A DNA stretch of 64,000 nt from Omphalotus guepiniiformis (taxonomy: Eukaryota; Basidiomycota; Agaricomycetes; Agaricales; Omphalotaceae). Shown here piece after piece: positions 1 to 12,069 of this stretch (positions are counted from its first letter, which is position 1; each line of letters opens with the position of its first letter). The position numbers were made by a program, and so were the translations under genes. Location of the stretch: positions 992,001-1,056,000 of the forward strand of contig JAQOOI010000064.1 of assembly GCA_028554645.1 (NCBI GenBank), in the 5' to 3' direction. The notes beneath the pieces were generated by a model, which saw only the letters and a list, made by a program, of their open reading frames with translations, was not told the origin of the DNA and did no database searches.

Positions 1-66
1 CATATCAATGACCTCAACGACTAGACTTACTAGCGAACATTAACGCGCATAAGACGCAACATGTGT

Positions 67-2930
67 TCAGTTTATGTCCTCTGTGTCGATGGCCACTGAA
101 GATGGACTTTGCGGCGCCGAGCCGATCTGCCTCGTATCAAACGTGCTGCCGGCACTCCCTACCCATCTCCAAACCCTCAACTCGTCACCGCCTTCTACTT
201 CTTCCATGTTTGCTCTTACGTTCGCGTTCCCTTCGACTACTTTCTCGACCCTTTCCCAAAGTCTTTTGCGCATGGCAACGGAATGTTCATCCTGTAGAAC
301 CAGGTCTCTGAGTTGGATCGAGGACAAGTAGGGATGCGGAGCAGTGACAGGATCTATGTGATGCGCCAGCTCCTGATGTCGTAAAGTGTCAAGTGCAATT
401 TGGACCAACCCACCAACGCGCTGTGTTTCGAGCTTTTGTTTAGCACGACGTGTACGATTGAAACGTAAGGTCAGTATCAAGACAACGAGGCCTAGTTTGC
501 CAATAAGTGATTATTGTAAAGAGTGGATCTTTAGCACGCCGCTTAGAGCTTTAGGTCAGAAACACTCACCAAGCACTGTTGACCGCCATTCAGTCCACAA
601 GTTCCTGGATTTCACGGTGACTTGGCAACTCCATGAGAGCGTCGGAGATTTATGGGCAAGATAACGTTCGCCGCTAGTGATCAGGACTCTATGAGTCTCG
701 GGGATGGTTACGATGACACGCAAGACGTACTTTACATCCTCGCCAATAAGTATGCCACCCCACTGGGCAAGTTGTTGAACAGCCTCGTTGAATAGGTCGT
801 CGAAGTTAGGCAATGTACGATGCGGCTGTGGAAAAAATAAAAAAGCATTTGCCCATCAGTCAATACTCAACAAATAGCAACGAGTTGATAAGACGCTGAG
901 CACAACACAAGCAGTATCCAAAAATCACTCACATCAGCACCCTGCCGCATAGTTTCCTTCAATTCATGCAGCTGCATGCCCCATCTTCTTGCTTCGCCTC
1001 CATCCTCGTCCGAAACAGGCAGCCCAGTATCCCCACTGCAGAGCCGTTCGCCTCGATGCTGTCCAAGTAAAGATTCAATACCCTTTCCCAAGGCACCAAT
1101 ATGTCGTTTCCTTCTAGGATCTTCCACACAACTTGGAGGGAGTGCCACACTGCCAAAGCCGGGCAGCCCATCCGTCAGTTCTGAAATAACCTTCCAGGCC
1201 ATGTCCACAGGGGATAAGGAAACCGACAATGTCACATTGGTAGGGTCGCTTGTGGGTGGCAAGAACGATAGAAGGAGAGGGGACTGGAGAACGTAGGCCT
1301 TCTCGCAAGTTACCGCGTGCCCGGAACAGACAGCGTGCTCCGGACAAGGAGTACAGGAATCCGGATAAAATGGATTCAGAAGTGGTGGAGGACACGCTGG
1401 CGACTCATTGACTTGGGTCAAATCGTAGAGGGTGGTTCTATTTAAGGTATTGCATTCCATGGTATGCGCGCGTACAGATCTGACCTCGTCCAAAATGCTA
1501 TTTGTATCGCTTCCAGTGTCGCAATACCCTATTGAAGCTGACACCGTCTTGTAATCGTAGATTGCGTAAGAAAGAAGACCGGCCACCAATAAGGTCAAGA
1601 AACGAGCAAATAGTGAGGCTGATTTAGGCTCCTCCAGAGTAGATTCGCGCCTCTCGATAACTTGGCCACTTAGACGCTGCTGAATGGCTACATTCTGGGC
1701 GTCTTCGTCACTCTGGTCGGCGTGTGCTGGTGCCTCATCTATAAACTCTTCTTCTTTCAGTTCGTCAATTACATCGATTGTATCAAGTCCCACGGAGTGA
1801 GTATCAGGTGCTAGCTCGCCTTCTTCATCAGGGTCTTCTTGTTTAAAGGTACGGGTGGGAGGGGAGTACGGAGTCGAAACGAAGTTGAAGCGCGCAGATT
1901 GCCGTGCTGGAGTTGAACCAAGCATAGGAAGCTCAGGTTCGAAGTTTGATTGAGGTGGGGATAGAATTGGCACATGTGATGCCTTCGAAGGTGAAGACGA
2001 AGGCGAGACATTGGGCGGGGCTGACATTGACTTGCGTGACTTTCGCGGAGCCGCTGAACTTCGTCGCGACTTGTAGCGAGCGGGAGAAGGCCGAATCGGA
2101 GACGAAGACTCTGCACCTGATTGAAATATATTATTGTCCTCCCATCCGCTGTCATCCTAGTTTGAACTTATGAATTGAGAGCGTAAAGATTTCGACAATA
2201 GATGCTTACACCTTGTGAAACGCGACGACTTTGTGCACCTGCCGTTTCGGCCTATATAACCATTGAGCAAGAGAAGATACAGAGCAATGAAGACTTACGG
2301 TCTTCTTTGTCCTTCCGACTTTGCGGGCGGGTAGTACTTCCTCTTCTGGTTCGCTTTCTTCCTGTACCGCAGGTTGAATAGCAACTGCTGCTTGGCGCGA
2401 AGAGCCACCTAACCTAGGTTGCGCAGATGAACGACGGCGTTTGGGCTAGATGGGGCTGATGATAAGAGGCTCTCTTTCTGAAATGCAAAATCAAAGGGAC
2501 TGACAGGATCCGGACGAGGCGGAGACTCATCATCGTCATCTGGAGGCGCATGAGATAGACGCCTTGAGGATCTTCTCGCTGAAGGAGGCTAAATGAAGCA
2601 ATATGTGAATGGACATTAGTGCCACAACTTAGTTAAATGCCGAACCTTCTTGCTGATATATTCCCCGGTGATTCCGTCCTTTATACCATCGTCACTGGCA
2701 ATACTGTTCTCCTTCTTTAGCCTTTCCTTCTTGAACTTGGAAGCACGCCGCTTCACTTCATCATTGAAGACTTGAACGAGTTTTGGCTTGGAATAAGGTG
2801 TGGGATAGATGATATTGTGATAACCAAGAATGCCCAGAAGTTGAGAAATTGTAAGAGAGCTAGGTTCAAAGTCGGGCTCGAGATAATCTCCTTGAGCAAT
2901 TATCTGAGCGGCAGTCAGTCGCGAAGACAT
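67..2930 (-). CDS. src1: Src1/Heh1 (LEM2/MAN1-type) inner nuclear membrane protein
   Basis: The gene reads as seven exons on the minus strand (2930-2646, 2588-2505, 2445-2299, 2251-2210, 2156-933, 825-570, 491-67), about 820 residues. The N-terminal 45 residues look like the HeH/LEM-type DNA- or chromatin-binding fold (LTISQLLGILGYHNIIYP). A basic serine-rich nucleoplasmic linker follows, with the DDSGWEDN patch typical of fungal Src1. A first membrane span (FLTLLVAGLLSYAIYDY) lies near residue 370, then a lumenal Cys-rich stretch (CTPCPEHAVCSGHAVTC). A second hydrophobic segment (GLVVLILTLRF) precedes the Man1-Src1 C-terminal domain. The family anchors chromatin, including telomeres and rDNA, at the inner nuclear membrane and helps nuclear pore quality control. 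All introns here are canonical. The last exon might hide another small intron near the stop. Family assignment is firm; exact ends are less so. Confidence 0.85.
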
Positions 2931-3190
2931 GGCGAAGTCTGACTCTGAACGTGTTCCGTTGTCACTTCGGGGTGTTCAAGTTGCGTGTCAACAAGGTCGT
3001 CACGCTGTACGTCACATCGTGTCACATCACAATCCGTAACAAGTGTCCAGCGTGACAGTGGCCGCGCCAAATGAACACCTCTTAAAAATTACAATCATAA
3101 GAGCGAGTTATCTTCGGTTCTACCGATGTCGGATCATTTCAGTACATACAGACAGACACTCGAACTGAGTAAATAAAGTATATCTGGAAT

Positions 3191-4964
3191 TCAAGAGTAC
3201 TGGGGTCTCATAAGACCTCTGTTGCCGTACCACTGACCCTTGACCTGTGTACATGAGCATCATTAACTGAAGTTTTTCATCACTGAGAAGCTTCTTACCA
3301 TAAAGTTCCAGTAAGCTGCGGGAAAGAGGTCCTGCATATCTGATAAGCACAGGAACTGGACAAGAAAAATATCAAGTAAACGTACCTTTTTGAAGTGGTA
3401 GAAAAGACTGATGAAGGGGCAAAAAAATAAGTAGAATTTCCATTGTCTAGAAAAGCAGGCACGTACCGGTTGGGTTTCGCCTGGTTCATCCATCCAAAGG
3501 ACTCCTTGGGCTCCAAACCATACTTGAACTCGGCAAGCATGAGTTCTCCGTAACCAGTAAGAAGCTAATTTGCACGAAATTATTGATACATACTATACAA
3601 GAAAGAGATTATACGCACAGGGCAACTAGTGTAACCATCATAGCTGGCATTAGCGATCTGGCCGGTGGTCATAACGGAGAAAAGATTTTCGGTGAGGACA
3701 GGTGCCTGTGCGATGATGGCGGCAGCAGTTTTGGAGGTGGGGGCTGAAGAGCAATCCCCCAAGGCGAAGATATTTTCGTATTTGACATGCTGAAGAGTGC
3801 CCGGGTTAACTGCGACCCAGCCAGCTTCATCCACAATAGCAGTATTCTTGATCCAGTTAAGCGGACCCATCGGAGGACTGACATGCAGCATGTTGTAATC
3901 GACGTCTACTGTAGTACCATCAGCCTTTTTAAACGTAGCCTTGCGGTTGGCAGAGTCAACAGCAATGAGGTTATGTTGGAAGTGCCCCCCAACACCTCTC
4001 TGCTGTCGAAGTTCGTTGAGTGCATCAGAGTATTTCTTGACGCTGAACATCGTAGGCATCCCAGTGTAGAAGTCCACGTTGATTTTGTCCCTTCGAGAGG
4101 TCCGCTTGAACCGATCGAGAGCCATCCACATAATTTTCTGTGGAGCTTCAATACTGTAAGCTAAGAGTTTGTCTGTGAACATTATTCCTTACCTCCAGCA
4201 CACTTGATCACACCAGCAGGCTGCGTGAACAGGGCATTCCCGCTTTCCAAACTCTCGATGTTATTCCAGACTTTGTCGCAGGTATCATACGAGTAGATAG
4301 AAGAGACACCTGACGATGAATCCGAAAGAGCCTGAGGGAGGCCTTTAATGGCATCCCAATTAATCTGCAAGCCTGTAGCCACTACTAAAGTATCGTATGA
4401 AAGGCTACGGCCAGATGCAGTGGTGACGGTCGAAGATTCTGGAGCAAACGAGTTGATGTTTTCAGGAATGTGGGTGAGGAACTTTGGGACAAGAGAACCG
4501 AGAGGACGACGCGTTGTCGCTTTGTCCCGTAGTCCTGACCCAACGAGAGTCCTGCCAGTGCGCTGGTATGTGATACTGATTCATGTATAGATATCAAAAG
4601 CGGTGCTCACCATCCTGGCTGAAACGTGTGAAAGTGGATGTAAATCTCTGTTTTGACATGCGAAATGATAAAACGGCACCTGGTAGTAATGATATTGGGC
4701 AGAATCTATGATGGCAATATCACCTGCATTCAGCGACTTGCCTGCAGCTTCGAAACGATTGTAGATCTGATTTGCGACAGAAAGACCGCCGCTTCCTAGT
4801 TAGAAGATACAAAAATGAATACTTATCGGAGGAGAAGACCCCGACTTGTACAACCTACCTGCTCCGACGACAATGACTTTAAATTTATCGCCAGCAGCCT
4901 GAGAGGTGCTTGCAAACCTGGAAAAACGCAGAGGATTTGCGACGAGTTTGCGAGCTGCAAGCAT
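3191..4964 (-). CDS. hmt2: mitochondrial sulfide:quinone oxidoreductase
   Basis: Nine exons (4964-4859, 4795-4680, 4618-4611, 4551-4193, 4160-3619, 3564-3467, 3407-3386, 3331-3299, 3244-3191) give about 445 residues. The start at 4964 is chosen because it opens an Arg/Ser-rich mitochondrial presequence (MLAARKLVANPLRFSRFAS). The FAD-binding motif GAGSGGLSVA follows across an intron. Redox cysteines are present in VIKCAG and GDCSSAPTSKTAA, as expected for eukaryotic SQR, which oxidises H2S and passes electrons to ubiquinone in the inner membrane. A C-terminal amphipathic anchor (PFISLF-like, DLFPAAYWNF) is present. One exon is only 8 nt long and encodes the conserved P-G-W. The gene is divergent from the Mso1-like gene with about 290 bp between starts, and that spacer carries a CACGTG box at 5090. 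The symbol follows S. pombe hmt2. Confidence 0.88.
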
Positions 4965-5084
4965 GATGGGAGAGATCCGGACAGGTCGAGAGCCCTTTGA
5001 ACGACCTTTTATGTGGTATCGTAAAATCCGAATTTTAGTCTTCGCTATGTCAGACTCATTCGTCAAAGAAATTTTGGAAGTGGG

Positions 5085-5100
5085 ATGAACACGTGATGTG
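5085..5100. promoter_or_regulatory. CACGTG box in the divergent SQR/Mso1 promoter
   Basis: A CACGTGATGTG sequence sits in the 290-bp spacer between the divergent start codons at 4964 (minus) and 5254 (plus). CACGTG is the classic core bound by bHLH factors such as Cbf1. The same core recurs in other promoters of this window (22802, 33297, 55353). Function is inferred from position only. Confidence 0.4.
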
Positions 5101-5253
5101 AAGACTGAATTTTGGCGCGATCGTCGCGGTTGCCTGTATATTTCCTGTATATTACCCTTATATTACCCTTTTATCTATTTCCTTCACCTCCAGCAGCGCT
5201 GGATTGTAACATACATTCTTTTTCAGGTCCTCTTTTTTCTTTCTTTTACTGGT

Positions 5254-6360
5254 ATGCTACCCCATCGTCCCAACGGAGGCTTGCCTTCTGGTCCTCGTTC
5301 TCGTTCTGTTGGTCGCTCGAGGCAACACAGCGATTCTACCCATTATAATAGCGAGCATCCGGCATCGTCTCGCCAAGTTCGAACCCACGCATCTATGGCC
5401 TCCTTCCCTCGTGAATCCTTGCGCACAGGTCTTTCATCTACTTCTCGTCGTTCTGAAACGCCGCACCGTACTCCCCATACACGATCTGATGACATTCGAT
5501 CAAATATAAACCGATCTCGACATTCGGAAGACTCTGTTACTTCCTCTGGTTCCTCACTTTTTGAGCGCATGAAAAATGGCGCTGCCAGTTACGCTTCATC
5601 ATTCACAAGTGTGGACGACGAAGACGACTTCAAAGCTGTAGACGATGCTAGGGGGCGTTCATTGAGATATCAACGACTTGCCAAATTAGAACCCTCGTCT
5701 CAAGGTGGAATTATTTCATACCCCTATATATTTTCTGCAAATTAATATAAGCATCGAACAGATTCTAACCCTTTGACCACGGATACAGGGACTGGTGATG
5801 GTTCCACAGTATGGAGTCGGGTCGCTACGGCCGCGAGCACTCTTACCGTCAGCGTGAGCAAAGCTTGGGCTAGCAATATTACAACGTTTTCAGGCGAAGG
5901 TTGTCAATGTTCTATTTTTACACTATCACGACGCTTACTCTCTACAGAAACACCTCCTGGACAGGAATCTCGCTTGACTCGGGCTATGAAGGCTTATCAC
6001 ATTGAAAAAGCCCGTGACCCCTCTGATCTTCCTGCCTGGCTATTCGAAGAGCATGAACGTCAGCCTCGGACGCGCTCTCGCCCTCTTCGAGACAGAGAGG
6101 TGGAGCGAGCGCCCGAGGAGATTTCGAGGCCACGCAGAGCTCGAGAGGTGGCTGATACATCAGATCGGTTTTCCCACAGGGCATCGGATGCATCAAGCCT
6201 GCCTCCCATAGCGAAAGGCACAGATCGCCTGAAAGCGCTACGAGAAGCAAGGCGGAATGTTGCTGGGGCACCTGAGAACACTATGAGCTTCCAGGACAGA
6301 CAACGAGCGCCCCGCATTGGATTACCGTCCGGTCCAATGGCAAGGAGTCGACGTAGTTGA
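5254..6360 (+). CDS. mso1: Mso1-like Sec1-binding exocytosis protein
   Basis: Three exons (5254-5704, 5789-5899, 5948-6360) encode about 324 residues. The ATG at 5254 is preferred because the upstream in-frame sequence is a hydrophobic translation of a pyrimidine-rich leader. The N-terminal half is Ser/Arg-rich and disordered. Around residues 150-215 the sequence STVWSRVATAASTLTVSVSKA and later ESRLTRAMKAYHIEKA followed by PAWLFEEHER matches the layout of the Mso1 Sec1-binding domain. That family helps Sec1 drive SNARE assembly at sites of exocytosis. The C-terminus is basic and Arg-rich, plausibly membrane- or GTPase-contacting. Both introns are canonical. The assignment rests on the short motif region, so it is moderate. 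Confidence 0.6.
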
Positions 6361-7083
6361 CGTGCGCACACGAACGGGTGCAATCTTTATATTTTGTTAC
6401 CTGGCGTACTCATCATGTTTGGAATGATTCAAGAACTGGTGATGGGGAAATTCCAAGCGTTGATGGATGATGGATGTGATTCTGTGGTGATGGGAAAGGA
6501 TTAGTGTGGGAGTACCGGGCATTGTGAACAAGTCTGGCAGTATTCATGTTGTATTCAAGAGTGTATAAGCCGTGTATAACACACGCGAGAAAGAATCTGA
6601 TTGGACATGGAAACTCATATGTCACGGTTCTGCAGGAAGTTTGGTAGCAACAGATCACCCGAGGAAGCCGATCTTCAGAGTGAAAGACAGATTGAGGCAC
6701 ATGCGCTGGCAGCCATCCACTGTCTTGGGTATCAATGTTGCCATGGCGCTTCACATCTCCCCGCAGAATAAATACCTTCCCCCTCTCCTTTTCTCCTCAT
6801 CTTTCTTTTCTACGACCTTCCCCTCCCTCCCTTCGTTTTTCCTTCTCTTTTTTGTTGGCGAGTAGATCCTCGACCTTTCCTTCTTTCGTTCAAGTCCTGA
6901 GGTACTTGCTCTGCCTTCGTTTCGTCGTATAACATCGATCTTTACAGTTTTTTTTTTCTACCTTCAAGATCACCCTCTTTGAAAGAGATTTCAATCGGCA
7001 AACCTCCAGGGAGGATTAATTAGTTTTCAGTCCAACGACCATCACCACCACACCTCTACGGTTTTCCCTTTCGTTGTTTTATC
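6361..7083. other. intergenic region with pyrimidine-rich promoter
   Basis: No credible gene was seen. The stretch from about 6775 to 6965 is strongly CT-rich on the plus strand and follows an AATAAATACC sequence at 6766-6777. This looks like a fungal core promoter and leader for the cupredoxin gene starting at 7084. Open frames here are simple translations of the pyrimidine tract. Confidence 0.55.
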
Positions 7084-8827
7084 ATGGTTCTTATCACGCC
7101 CTTGATTGGTGCTGCCGCCCTACTTTCCAGCTTTGCTTCGGCTTTGCCCCGACCCGACAGCTCCGTTGGTGAAGAAGTTGGTGTTTCTGCTCCTAATGGT
7201 ATTCCTTTGACCGACACGGCTGAGCTGGCTAGGTCAGTCTCAGTCTCCTCCTAGAAAGTGTATCCTTATCTGATCAACGTATTTTCTTTCAGCCAAACTG
7301 CTGCAGAGGCTGCTGCTATGGCCACTGGCTCAAGCATGTCCAGTTCTAGCTACGGCTCCAGCGGATCTAGCTACGGCTCCAACAGCGGATCTAGCTACGG
7401 TTCAAACAGCGGTTCCAGCTACGGCTCAAGCGGATCTAGCTACGGTTCCAGCGACTCTAGCTATGGCTCCAGCGGCTCTAGCTATGGTTCCAGTGGCTCT
7501 AGCTATGGTTCCAGCGACAGCAGTGCTTCCATGTCCAGCTCGAGTTGCACGTCCGGAGATTGCAGTTCCAGCAGCAACTCTGGCATGTCTAGTTCCAGCT
7601 CTGATTGTATGTCTGGAGATTGTGGCGCTGCTGTGTCGATGGCAGATTCATCGAGCATTGTGTCGAGCGTTATGGTGGAAACAACCGCTTTGGCCACTAG
7701 CACCTTATCTACTGCCTTGTCGTACTCAACGCCGTCGTATGGCTCTGGGAACTCGAACTGGGGAGGGTCCGAGTACGACAGCTGTGTTCAACGTAGGTTG
7801 TCTGTCTACTCTTTCTGGCTGTATCTGACTCTCTCTCTCTGATTTCAGAATGTATCGCCTCTTTCGGTTCTCCTGCCTCATACGCTCCTACCGCTACCAG
7901 TGGCAGCATGGGAAGCAGTGGTTCTGGTTCCACGATCACTGTTATTGTTGCCCCCACCCAGGGTGTCCTCCGTTACATCCCCTTCGCCGTGAATGCTTCT
8001 GTTGGTGACACTATCAAATTCATGTGGGGTGCCAACAACCACACCGTCACTAAGAGCTCCGAGTTGACCCCTTGCAACAAGACCAGTGAAAACCCCGTCT
8101 TCGCTACTGGCGAGCAGAACAAGGACTTTGTTTGTAAGTTGCTTGGATTTTCAGTATCTAGGCAGGTGGTCTAACTTGATTTGTTTATAGTCACTCAGGT
8201 TGTCAACGATACGAACACCACTTTCTTCTATTGCGGTACCCCGACTCACTGTGAAAAGGGTATGTTCGGTATCATTAAGTAACAAACTCTAATTTTCTCC
8301 CGACTTTGAGCTTAAACCGTTTGCGCATTAACCCGCCTTCTGCCTTCGAGGCTCCCTCTTCCGTTGCTGGAATGATGCAAAGTATCATGGCCAATGACAC
8401 TTCCGGAAACATCGCCACCTATGCTTCGTACACCAGCAACCAGACTGCTGGGTCCATGGGTGCCAACTGGGGTGCTAACATCGACATGTCAAGCATGCCA
8501 GCGTGGTCCTACTCCCTGGTCGCTGAGAACGTCTTGTTCACCCGTAACGTTCTCGCCATGAATCCCGACGTGATGAACGCTGATGGATCTGTCAACCTCA
8601 ACTCTCTTGGGTCCACTCCTATGATGATCCCCCCTGACGTCGGCAGTGCTCTCAACGCTGCTTCAGGTACTTCGACTACTTCATCAACAGGAAATGTCGC
8701 ATCCGCTCCCGCCACCGCCAGTTCTGCTGCATCCTCAGCAACGAAATCGAACGGCGCTATTTCAATGACCTCGTCGAAGGTTCTTGTTGGCGCAATGGCT
8801 CTTGTTGCCACTTTCTTCGCACTTTGA
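7084..8827 (+). CDS. secreted, GPI-anchored cupredoxin (plastocyanin-like) with SSYGS repeats
   Basis: The model is exons 7084-7232, 7293-7792, 7849-8133, 8191-8278 and 8332-8827, about 505 residues. It has a signal peptide (MVLITPLIGAAALLSSFASA), a Ser/Tyr/Gly repeat tract, a type-1 copper cupredoxin domain, a second less conserved domain, a Ser/Thr/Ala-rich stalk and a hydrophobic C-tail (VLVGAMALVATFFAL) that looks like a GPI signal. Copper ligands are visible as His in NNHTV and Cys, His and Met in YCGTPTHCEKGMFG. Such proteins sit at the fungal cell surface; several are developmentally or pathogenically regulated. The last intron is problematic: joining GII to NPPSAF needs a 53-nt intron ending in AA (8279-8331), or a 32-nt GT-AG intron ending at 8310 that inserts seven residues. 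Without either, the frame stops at 8279-8281. Confidence 0.82.
7341..7517 (+). repeat. coding minisatellite encoding SSYGS units
   Basis: About eight imperfect units of 21-24 nt encode Ser-Ser-Tyr-Gly-Ser with Ser/Asn/Asp linkers. They lie inside exon 2 of the cupredoxin gene. Unit boundaries are AGCTACGG/AGCTATGG steps in frame with the protein, so length changes would keep the frame. The tract likely forms a flexible, O-glycosylated spacer. Confidence 0.85.
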
Positions 8828-9346
8828 GTTGATATTGAGACGGTAATCACGTTCGGACTTTGTTCAATTACTACAGGCTCAGCCGGTCAAAATACCACAA
8901 GGACTTTGGTAGAGTAACACATATACCGTACTACTTTAGTCGTTATCTACCCACGACTCATGGACTAAGGACTGTTTACATTTTTTTTCTTCGTTTGCTT
9001 TGGTGACCTTGCTACTTTATTCACTCCACATTCGAGTTACCTGCTTGCCTGCTTGTAGAATTCTCGTTGTGTTTTTAGGTAGTCGCTGAGCTCAAATGCA
9101 TGATCAGGTTTGACACCACATACGAATGGCCCCTTGACATTGCAGAGTGCGTATATGTCAAAGCGGTGATTTTATGTCAGACATAACTTCAAAATATGAG
9201 TATGTAAGCCCGCTGACAGCTCAAGGTCATGTGACCAGCATCGACCCACGGACCAAGGACTCGCAAAGTAATTAACTTGGAACTATTGCTACCCATCCAA
9301 TTGCTCTGATAGACCCCGCTTCACGCATCTCGGAATCCCAGAATTA
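8828..9346. other. intergenic region, cupredoxin 3' end and adaptin promoter
   Basis: No gene was recognised. A T-run at about 8985 may belong to the cupredoxin 3' end. An inverted repeat, GGTCA-TG-TGACC, lies at 9225-9236, about 110 bp before the adaptin start codon, and could be a transcription-factor site. Confidence 0.45.
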
Positions 9347-12001
9347 ATGTCACAGCCAGGTCAGGATGCGAAGTTCTTTCAGCGTGGCAAGATCGAGGTA
9401 CGTCTATTCTGCTCATCGAGCTTGTAGCTGGAAATAGATCATACCTCCAGGAGTTTCGTGCAGAGCTGCAGGCAGCCGAAACAAAAGACAAAAAGTTTGT
9501 TAAGCGGAAGACTGTATTGAAGAAGATCGTTGCCAATATCACAATGGGCACAGATAGTTGGTACAGTTCTCTGTTCAGTGCTTGCTTTAGATATCTAAGG
9601 TTTTACGACAGTGTCACCACTATTCACGGATGTCGTTCAGTGCTTGGGTACACCGCTTCTCGAAATTAAAAAAAGTTAGCGGCTTGTGTCATTCTGTTTC
9701 AACAATGTTCTGATCCCGAGCCCCCAGTGGTTTACCTTTTCCTCGTGAGCTACGGGCGCTCAAAGCCAGATCAGATACATATTGTCATCCCGAACTTCCT
9801 ACAGGTATGTGCTTCGTCAATCTATTGACTTACCAAAATCTCAATACCTCTTCAAGGACTGTAATGACCGAAATCCGCTAATCCGTGCCCTGGCCATTCG
9901 CACAATGTCATATATCCCAATTCCTGTTGTCACCGACGCTCTTACGGAGAATCTTCGCCACGCCTTGAAAGACCGGGATCCTTATGTACGCAAGACTGCA
10001 GCAATATGCGTCGCGAAATTATATGCCGCAGATCCCCGCAGAGCCGAGAAGGGAGGCTTTGTGGAAATGCTGCGAGATCTCATGCTTGATGCGAATGCTA
10101 CTGTCGTAGCAAATGCGGTTGCTGCATTATCCGAAATCGGTGACAGGCAAGACGGTGTAATCTTCAAGCTGAATCTAGCTACTGCGAATAAACTTCTCGC
10201 GGCAATCCCTGAAAGTTCTGAGTGAGCACCATCCGTTTCATACCGTCTTCACAATAAACACCGCTGCATCACAGATGGGGCCAGATATACATTTTGGACT
10301 CTTTACTCCGATACGTTCCCGAGCGCCACGTCGATGCTGAAGTGATGGCGGAGAGAATCATCGTTCAACTACAACATGGAAATTCTGCAGTAGTCCTTAC
10401 CACAATCAAGGCGCTTTTGTATCTCATGAATTACATGGAGAATCGACAGCTCATAGATTATATCTGTAAGAAGATGGGGCCTCCTCTGGGTGAGTTGACT
10501 CCTTCAGCTTGGCGTGTATGACTAGCTAAAGTATAAGTAACTTCATCAGTGACCCTTCTATCATCAGGACCTGAAGTGCAGTATGTTGCATTGCGCAATA
10601 TCTTGTTAATCATCCAGCGGCGTCCTGCAGTTTTGAAGAACGATGTGCGAGTGTTTTTCTGCAAATACAACGACCCAATCTACGTCAAACTGGCAAAGCT
10701 CGAGATCATGTATCGCTTGGCGCGAGTGGAAAACGCCAAAGAAGTGTTGGCCGAACTCCAAGAGTGGGTAAATATTTGTGATGGCGATCTTCGCGGTACT
10801 GAAGTTGTCTTTCTGTCAGGTATGCGTCGGAAGTTGACCTTGACTTCGTCCGAAAAGCGGTCCGTTCGATTGGGCGACTAGCAATCAAAGTGGAGGCCGC
10901 TTCGGACGACTGTATTCAAGCATTGTTGGACCTTATCGAGACGAAGGTCTCCTACGTTGTTCAGGAAGCGGTCATTGTAATCAAGGATATCTTCCGGCGG
11001 TATCCAGGTAAATATGAGGGCATTATTCCTACTCTATGCGAGAACCTCGATGCTTTAGATGAGCCAGAAGCTAAAGCTGCTATGATATGGATCATTGGTC
11101 AATTTGCGAATATCATAGACAATGCAGATGAACTACTGGACGATTTGTGTTACACTTTCTTGGAAGAAAGTACAGAGGTTAGTAGGCATCTGCGTGCCTC
11201 CTTCACTGCTAACAAGTGATACAGGTTCAACTCGCTTTGCTAACCGCTGCTGTCAAGCTTTTCATATACAAATCAAAATCTGAAAAAACCAAGGAACTTG
11301 TGCACAAAGTGCTGAAATGGGCTACAGAAGAAGTTGACAACCCTGACCTTCGAGACCGAGGCTTCATGTATTGGAGAATGCTCGCGATCAACCCCACTGT
11401 AGCGGGTGAAATAGTTTTGTCCGAGAAACCCGCGATTACAACCGACTCTGATCGCATGGACAGAGGAGCCCTCGACCAGCTCTTATTACATACAGGTACG
11501 CTGGGAAGTATATACCATAAGAATCCTGAGGTGCGAGAAGTCTACGGCATCGTGTGGTGGCTGGTGCTGACTTGATCTTTGAAGACGTTCATAAGAAACG
11601 CGGCTGGCAAGGCCCTCAAAGATAGTCCTGCACTTAACCCCCATTCAAGGGCAGTGCTTGTACCGTTAGCTCGCTCGCAGCTTCCCTCAGCAGCAGTTAC
11701 GGTGGCTGGACCTGGACCTGTAGAATCTCACCAGCGATCCCCCTCCCCTACCCCTGCACCTGCCCCACCCTTGAAAGCTGATCCATCAATGCCTACGCCC
11801 GCTCCCTCTGCGGCACCGATTCCATCAACAGGGGAAACCCACGGTGACGAGGATGAAGATGAGGAACCCACAGGTCAATCGAATTCTGATCCATATTCGA
11901 ATCTTGGCGGGGCATTTGGAAATTATCTAGCAGATGAGCCACGTCCTATTACAGGTAATCAAGGAGGTAGACACGGAGATGAAGATGATCTATTGTTTTG
12001 A
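9347..12001 (+). CDS. beta-adaptin, large subunit of a clathrin adaptor complex (AP-1/AP-2)
   Basis: Ten exons (9347-9397, 9451-9556, 9612-9674, 9728-9804, 9857-10221, 10275-10489, 10550-10763, 10820-11177, 11225-11530, 11585-12001) give about 723 residues. The armadillo-like trunk is co-linear with animal beta-adaptins: [22 protein letters not shown] core, [49 protein letters not shown] and [15 protein letters not shown]. After the trunk comes [17 protein letters not shown], then a Pro/Ala-rich acidic hinge ending DEDDLLF. No ear domain is present, which is normal for many fungal beta subunits. The protein forms the core of the complex that links cargo to clathrin at the Golgi/endosome or plasma membrane. 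Whether it belongs to AP-1 or AP-2 was not decided. All introns are canonical. The 3' end lies 69 bp from the converging OTU gene. Confidence 0.9.
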
Positions 12002-12069
12002 TACCACTATCGCTACAAATCAACCGTGTATAACAAGAGGACTAATAAGATTAGCAGTAATATATATAC

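Noticed and set aside
7341..7517. Regular repeats resembling a CRISPR array or satellite
   Set aside because: The units are in frame within the cupredoxin exon and vary at synonymous positions; there are no unique spacers and the genome is eukaryotic.
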